This document shows, piece after piece, positions 58,380 to 64,000 of a stretch of 64,000 bases of DNA. The DNA comes from Cornus controversa (lineage: Eukaryota; Streptophyta; Magnoliopsida; Cornales; Cornaceae), in assembly GCA_026545225.1 (NCBI GenBank), contig CM048852.1, positions 8,976,501-9,040,500 of the forward strand. Reading direction: 5' to 3'. Below the pieces are notes generated by a model. It was not told the DNA's origin. It searched no databases and was given only the letters and a program-made list of their open reading frames with translations. Positions within the stretch are counted from its first letter, which is position 1. Every line of letters starts with the position of its first letter. The translations under genes and the position numbers were made by a program.

Positions 58380-60728
58380 ATTTCTATATACATGTTGCTG
58401 GAATATATATAATATAATATATATATAATTTGTATATACATGCTGCTGGATATTTTTTTATGCATTTAATTACGAAATTAAATGATTTTGCATTCTAAGA
58501 ATAATTCTGTGAATTAAACACCAAGATTCTGGGGTTTTGGAGCTACTTTAGGGTATTTTTGCATATGTATATACATGTATGTATGACTGTATAGGCGGAT
58601 GTACATATATATATGTACGGACATGAAATTGGGTTGACTGTGTTCATCATTTTTGAGGGTTTTTTTTTCGATCAATAGGTAGATCTTGCTTCCTAGAACA
58701 ATATTTGAAAATTTGGTTGCAAACCATTGGGTAGATTGACGGAAATTTGAGATTGAAATTTTAGATTTTTTAAACTTGAAATTGGGCCTTTTTTATTTTG
58801 GCCGCGAGAGGGCGAAAATTTGGTACAAATGCGTAGTTTAGATCGAGACGAGTTTAAGGGTATATTCATACGCATGATTCGATGCTCGAAAGTAGTCGAA
58901 AATGGCCAGAAAGTTTCGGCACCATTATTGACGTTCTGTTGCATGAAAGACAAGAAGAAGAAGAAGAAAAGAAAAGAAAAATAAAAAGAGAGAAAGGGGG
59001 CCATATGCGCCGCTGGTGCATGGGGGCGTGTGAGCTGCCAACCAGGGACTGAGAAAGGTCTGTTGGGTCCCACTCACCGGGCCCACCCACTGAGCCCACT
59101 TTGGGCCCAGTCCGAAAAATTTTAATATTTGTTTTTCAAATTGATTTTAATTTAGAAAATAGGAAGAATAATTTTTAAAATTATTTTTAAATTCTGGAAA
59201 ATTCTAAAAAAAATTGGGTAACCTTTTCGGGACATAATACACTTGAGTTTTAAATTTCAAGTGGAAATGAGCTTCCCTCGTGGTTAAATTGATTTTAAAA
59301 GCATGTCTCAAAATTGAGTTTTCATCTTCTTTTATTTGGAAAATATTTTTTAAAATTTCTAGAAACTTTTGGTGATCTTTTGAGGATAGAATGCACTTAG
59401 GTTTTAAATATCAAGTCAAAATGAGGTTCCTTTGTGGTTAAAGTAGTATGGAAAGTGTGCCTCAAAACTAGATTTTTTTTTTCTTAAAATTTGGAAAATC
59501 ATTAAAATTTCCAAAAAAATTAAAAAAATTCCAGAATAATTAAATATGGTTCTTAGGAACATAATAGGCCCGAAAACCTAGATTAGAGCTAGGTTTAGAC
59601 TCCCTCAAAGATTTAAGTATATTAAAGGTTTGGTTGTGTGGTTGCTCATATAATTGGTGGTTGCATTATTTTACTCTTTAACTGTATTTTTTTTTCGAAA
59701 TTATAACTATCCATGTTATACATGGTTTTAGGTTAATTGGGAATGAGTTATTTATTGTGATGATTGAATTTCTGTTAGATCAAATTCGTATGCTTGTATA
59801 GTTTAAATCTTTACATATTTTTTTGTGTAATAGGTTGGTTTGGGAGGCATGTAAGGATTGTCAGGGGGCATGTTAGGATTGCCAATACCTATTAAGGTAT
59901 CTAAAGTTAAAGGAGGAATGTAAGGATTGCCAAAGGGCATGTTAGGATTGCCAATACCTATTAAGGTATCTAAAGTTAAAGGAGGCATGTAAGGATTGCT
60001 AGGGGGTATGTCAGGATTACCAATACCTTTTAAAGTATCTAAGGATAATAATGGTGGCATGTCAGATTGCTTAGATTTAATAAAATACATGCTTATGTTT
60101 CTTTGTTCTAAACTTAAAGAATATGTTCATTTTTGTATGATAAGGGTTTATTGGAACATTGTAAAAGATGGCATTTATTTTGAAAATTTAAACTGGATAA
60201 GGAATGACCTGTATGTTTACACCTATAGTTTTTCTCTTGTGTCCTTCATACTAAGGGTATGTATACTGGTTCTCTGCTTAGGATGTAGTAGAGAGGGCTT
60301 GCTCGTGGGTTTAACCCACTTTGTTGATATTCCAGGTCCTAGGCCGGTTTCACCGCGATGATAGAGTCTTGGGGTTTGGTTGTGGCAGACATCTCCTCTC
60401 ATGAGTTACAGAGTGGGAACTTATTCTCTTATTTAAGGTCAAACTATGAACTCTTTTGAGACTTTGGTTGGTTTTTTTAGAGTTAAAACTCTTGTTCTTT
60501 CTGGATAAGGGGTCCTTGGGTTACGGGACTTTCAAATTATATTACCAGACATGTACTTTATTTATTTAACGTTTTATTTTGATTTGGGTGGACATCTATT
60601 CCGCCTTTAAAATTTATTTCATTATGTATTTTGTACTCTATGCTTGTTACTATCAGTTTTAAATATCTCTCAGATTTTGTGTATGAGACTGACCACCTCA
60701 TGCGTGAAATTTGTTGGGGGGTATTTCA
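57779..60728 (+). repeat. 3' LTR of element D
   Basis: TGTAATACCCCG to GTATTTCA, 2950 bp. It contains TA microsatellites (58345-58425) and, near 59843-60050, a three-copy minisatellite. No coding frame is supported inside. Confidence 0.88.
59843..60050. repeat. 69-bp minisatellite in the family-D LTR
   Basis: Three units starting at about 59843, 59912 and 59981, each like 'ggaggcatgtaaggattgc..gggcatgttaggattgccaatacctattaaggtatctaaagttaaa'. Each unit contains a TACCT-atta-AGGTA inverted repeat and two 'catgt.aggattg' words. It is the site where element E entered D's 5' LTR and where element B entered the F LTR. Confidence 0.9.
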
Positions 60729-61184
60729 ACTATAAACTGCTATCTAAAAATTCTATAAATAAAATATCATTGCATACATTGCAAATCTTGTTCAACACAA
60801 CACTACTTTAATTATCTCTAATTCAAGTCCTATAATTAAATTATCGTTCACATTCCAGCAATGTATTTTAATACATTTTAATCCAAGTTCATGCATTTTC
60901 GATTATATATTATATTTTGTTTAACTGAAATTCGTTTTCAAGTCCTGCACTTTCATACTTCAATTCTAGCTGTTGTCCTTCAATTATTTACTTTTTTATC
61001 TTGTCCTTTCAATTCCTTTAATTTTTTTTTATGTACTTCAATTCCTTTTAAATCTCCAGTGATATAAATCTTTCAAAAGTCCTTGAAAACTTTTAAAGAC
61101 AAAAAAAAACTTTTGGAGGTGATCATTTCAGACCTTCTTAGAATTGCCTGATTCGAACATTCCAACTAGAATCCAGTTTGAATC
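60729..61184. other. Unassigned AT-rich strip right of element D
   Basis: It continues the strip at 27054-27147. It has a TATAAATA box (60754-60761) followed by several 'ttcaattcc' and 'attcaagtcct' words. The layout (TATA box, pyrimidine-rich repeats) could be the R/U5 part of an LTR of an unrecognised element. No coding frame. Confidence 0.4.
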
Positions 61185-61525
61185 TTCAAGGCTTAATTTG
61201 GCTTGACATAGAGTCAGGACTCGTAATAGTGCTCGAAGGATGTGTTCGATGCTTAATTTCGCCTAACAAGGCTTGGAAGGTGCTCAAAGGATGTGTTTGA
61301 GGCTTAATTTGGCTTAACATTATGTCAGGGCTTGTAATGGTGCTCGAAAGTTGTGTTCGAGGTTTAATTTGGTCTGACATGGTGTCAGGGCTTTCAAATG
61401 GTGCTCGAAGGATGTGTTGGAGGCTTAATTTGGCCTGACATGGTATCAGGGCTTATAATGGTGCTCGAATGATGTGTTTCGAGGCTTAATTTGTTCTGAC
61501 ATAGTGTTAGGGCTTGTAGAGGCTT
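61185..61525. repeat. Minisatellite, about 5 copies; second copy of the array at 5290
   Basis: The same 58-60-bp unit as 5290-5960, with 'gtgctcga' cores near 61210, 61271, 61340, 61400 and 61461. Confidence 0.9.
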
Positions 61526-62392
61526 CTTATGGCCTTTCTCACTTTTGGATTCTTTTGACGAGTTTAGAAATCTTTGATGTTTGACTTTTTAACTTATGAC
61601 ATGGCCGCCACGCTTGCCAATGGTTTCTTGACTTTTCCACATGCCACATGGTAGGGTTTATATGACACTTGTAGTACCCAAATTGTCAGCCACTTTCCAG
61701 TGGGAGACTGTCGTCGCCACTTTCCGGTGGAAGACTGTCACTGCCAACTTCCTGTGGACGTTGATATCATCAAAAAATTTTAACATGTGAAAGGCCAATG
61801 GGAGAGTGACATGTGACAAATTAATTGATTCAAAATATGGTTAAAAGTACACGTGAAAAAAGCTAAACGAGTTGGTTGAGGGAAGTACCTAAAAACTAGA
61901 AGAAATTGCCACAAAAGGAGCTAGGAACTGCCATCAGATAACTCTAAGACATGGGACACATGGCAACATTTGACTAGAAAGGTGCGTGAGAATTTTTAGC
62001 AAAAAATTCATCTACCATCATGCTAAAAAGTAGCAAGAAGTGCAAAACGTGGCTCTGGGGAACAAGCTCAGAATAACAAGGAAAACATGAGACACGTGAC
62101 ATTATGTTATTCGAAGGACACGTGGGAGGTTTTAGTGGAAGTCATAATTGCCATTAACTGCAATTGGAACTGTTAGCAGTAAATGCTTTATAAAATGGGA
62201 GAACATTGTCTCAAGCAAACAAGCATTATGAGAATAACAAGGAGAACTTGAGACATGTGACAAATTATGATCATTACCATGTGAAAGTCTTCAACCGCTA
62301 TTGAAACGTCAGTGGTAACTGTCACTTGAGAACTGTTGATTTGAAGCTCTGTAAATTAAAGAGGAGACATGGGCTCAAACATGCAAGAAAGA
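61526..62392. repeat. Second copy of the linker block
   Basis: 61668-62392 matches 5961-6699 in direct orientation. 61526-61667 is extra sequence not present at the left copy, including a TGTAGTACCC that might be an LTR start. No gene. Confidence 0.65.
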
Positions 62393-63141
62393 TGTAATAC
62401 CCCATAATTTGAGGATATTTAATTTTAATTTTTATTTATTTAAATTTTTTATTTTGTGGTGTTTTAAATGCTTTAGTTAATTTTTATGAATGCTAATTCT
62501 ATGTTTTGTTTAATGTAGATGGTTAATTAATTGGTGCTAAGTGTTGATTGACTTTAAATATTTGATGTTTGTAAAATATTTGTTTGTAATGAAGATTCTT
62601 CTTTTAAATAAAATATGTGAGTCTTTGGGCTGCATTTCCTTTTATTTTTAGTTATTTTTCAAGTTGGACTAGACTATTGGGTTGGGCTATACATATTTTT
62701 ATATATTTATATATAGGTTGGCTAAATATATTTATATTTATTATTTTAATTATTTAGGAATTATTTTGGTTTTTCAGAAAGAAAAATAGTAAAATAAAGA
62801 AAATAAAAATTAGGGTTCAGAAGTTCCTACGCACAAGAGTTTCTATGCATAGACAGGGAGAGAACGGTATATGCCAAAAAAAGGGAGAGAATGTGATTTT
62901 GCTCAAAATCATAAGGCAAGTTCAATCTCTTCACTTTCCCTTTGAACTTGTAAACATAGATTTTTATTCTGTTAGTTGATGTCTATGTATATACATATAT
63001 ATAACTATGTGTTAGTATGCATATACCTGTTAAGGGGGCTTTCATTGATTATGCATGAATAATTTACAGATTTGGTAATGCTATGGTGTAAATTATCATA
63101 TGTATATACGAGTATATATGGGTATATAGGCTGGTATATAT
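62393..63141 (+). repeat. Family-D LTR (copy F'), left end only
   Basis: It starts TGTAATACCCCATAATTTGAGG and matches 6700-7390 at about 93% by eye, with the same neighbours on the left. It stops at 63141, where a TRIM LTR begins. Confidence 0.8.
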
Positions 63142-63371
63142 TGTAATACCCCACTCTAACACATGGTATGATATTGTCCGCTTTGGGCCTAAGTCCGCAC
63201 GGTTTTGCTCTTGGGGTTTACCCCAAAGGCCTCATACCATTTGAAGAGAACGTACTACATATAAGCACATCCCCTTTTCCACACCCAGGCGATATGGGAT
63301 TGAGCACCCTGTACCCTGTCACTGTGGTAGCTCAGCCCAGTGTCTCTCTTCGCCCCCGCCCACTCACACCT
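63142..63371 (-). mobile_element. TRIM LTR, truncated by the CACTA element
   Basis: TGTAATACCCCACTC onward matches the TRIM LTR at 30023 in the same orientation. It ends about 20 bp short of the expected GTTACTACA end, where the CACTA-type terminus begins. The left F copy has no TRIM at the equivalent place, so this insertion came after the duplication. Confidence 0.85.
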
Positions 63372-64000
63372 ATAACTACAAGAATTAGGCTTTTTAGGGT
63401 TAAGTTGGACCGTCCCTAATGGACCATCGCTAATGACCCTACTGATTGGACGGTAATTTTGACACAGACCGTCCCTAATGACCCCCCTACTTATTGGGAC
63501 AGTAATTTTGACATGGACCATCCCTAATGACCCTACTTATTGGGACAGTATTTTAACACAACATTTTTGCGGCTATCAAAAACTTTCACGCGCAAAAATT
63601 TCATTCTAATTTTCGCAGACAGCTTTCTCCCTCTTTCTTTTTTGATCGAACCTGGCCCTAACCTTTCTTAGTTCCACCCCTCTCTTTCTCTCTCCTCCCA
63701 CTCACACGATTCTCTTAGCCAAATCTGTAATTTCTCTAATTTTGTACTAATTCTAATCTTCATGATCGAGAACCATATCCAGCTAGAGATGCAATTAGTG
63801 AGCGAGGAGAGCCTTCGCGATCAAGCCGTGGCATAACCAAAGTTAGCACCAGTAGATCAAGTAGTTTATTTCGATGACTCAGTAAATCCTCCATATCCAG
63901 AGCATTGCTTGTAGAAGTATCTTTATAAGCACCTATAGTTCACCTCGTTGCATCAAGCATATCCCATTTCAATACTAGCAGAAGTCGCTAGGCCTAGTCT
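63372..64000. mobile_element. Terminal part of a CACTA (En/Spm-type) DNA transposon
   Basis: The end 'actacaagaattaggcttttta' resembles the CACTACAAGAA terminal inverted repeat of plant CACTA elements. It is followed by three to four copies of a roughly 58-bp subterminal unit ('gaccgtccctaatgaccctacttattgggacggtaattttgac', 63408-63552), a hallmark of this superfamily. The rest (63560-64000) is pyrimidine-rich leader-like sequence without a transposase frame. The other end lies outside the window. The first base of the expected CACTA end is changed or was replaced at the junction. Confidence 0.65.
63408..63552. repeat. CACTA subterminal repeats
   Basis: Successive units carry 'gaccgtccctaatg', 'gaccctact.attgg' and 'gacagtaattttgac' in the same order. 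Such repeats are the usual binding sites of CACTA TnpA-like proteins. Confidence 0.75.

Larger units (their letters stand above)
27148..60728 (+). mobile_element. Element D: Tekay/Del-like Ty3-gypsy retrotransposon, plus strand, broken, host of element E
   Basis: The parts are: 5' LTR (27148-28999 plus 54123-54832), primer site from 54833, internal region (54833-57778), polypurine tract (57767-57778) and 3' LTR (57779-60728). Element E (29000-54122) sits within the 5' LTR. The 33.6-kb span is therefore about 8.5 kb of D plus 25 kb of insertion. Flanking pentamers are GCCAT (27143-27147) and ACTAT (60729-60733), which agree only if two transitions occurred. The LTRs are about 91% identical over the first 330 bp by eye. 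The coding part is badly broken (many interruptions). Confidence 0.82.

Overview
This window is plant nuclear DNA, almost certainly from an angiosperm, and consists almost entirely of nested LTR retrotransposons. The evidence is the lineage content (Tekay/Del chromoviruses, Athila, Tat, a TRIM family, and a CACTA DNA transposon end), the plant-type primer sites (initiator-Met and Asp tRNA), and AT-rich intervening sequence with many TA/CA microsatellites. I found no host gene, tRNA gene or rRNA gene that I can defend. The species cannot be named from this sequence.

Layout from left to right. 1-1020 is a degraded Tekay-type LTR piece. 1086-4670 is a decayed non-autonomous element (H), with a polypurine tract and an Arg-type primer site. 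5290-6699 is an 11-copy minisatellite plus linker. At 6700 begins an LTR of family D (copy F). It is a solo LTR ending at 27053 with a near-perfect 5-bp target duplication. It was split by a minus-strand Tekay-type element (B, 8560-17643), which was itself split by an Athila element (C, 17644 to about 26600). About 95 bp further on, a full family-D element (27148-60728) carries a 25-kb insertion in its 5' LTR. That insertion is a minus-strand Tat element (E, 29000-54122). E in turn carries a young Tekay/Del element (A, 43008-53395, perfect 5-bp target duplication), a complete TRIM (about 29722-30274) and a TRIM solo LTR (33565-33814, perfect target duplication). To the right, 61185-63141 is a second copy of the minisatellite-linker-LTR block seen at 5290-7390. 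It is followed by another TRIM LTR and the start of a CACTA element that runs off the window.

The most interesting content: (1) element E carries, antisense to its own genes, a gene-like block with a plant mobile domain (PMD) and a coiled-coil region. (2) Clusters of short palindromes of the form CGAT-NN-ATCG lie at the equivalent LTR position in two Tekay-type elements, with a different central dinucleotide in each, and a related cluster lies inside the Athila element. (3) Two independent insertions landed in the same minisatellite of family-D LTRs.

Relative ages follow from the nesting: the F solo LTR is older than B, B is older than C; D is older than E, and E is older than A. LTR divergence judged by eye agrees (roughly 10% for B and E, 8-9% for D, about 2-3% for A). 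All autonomous elements here are broken.
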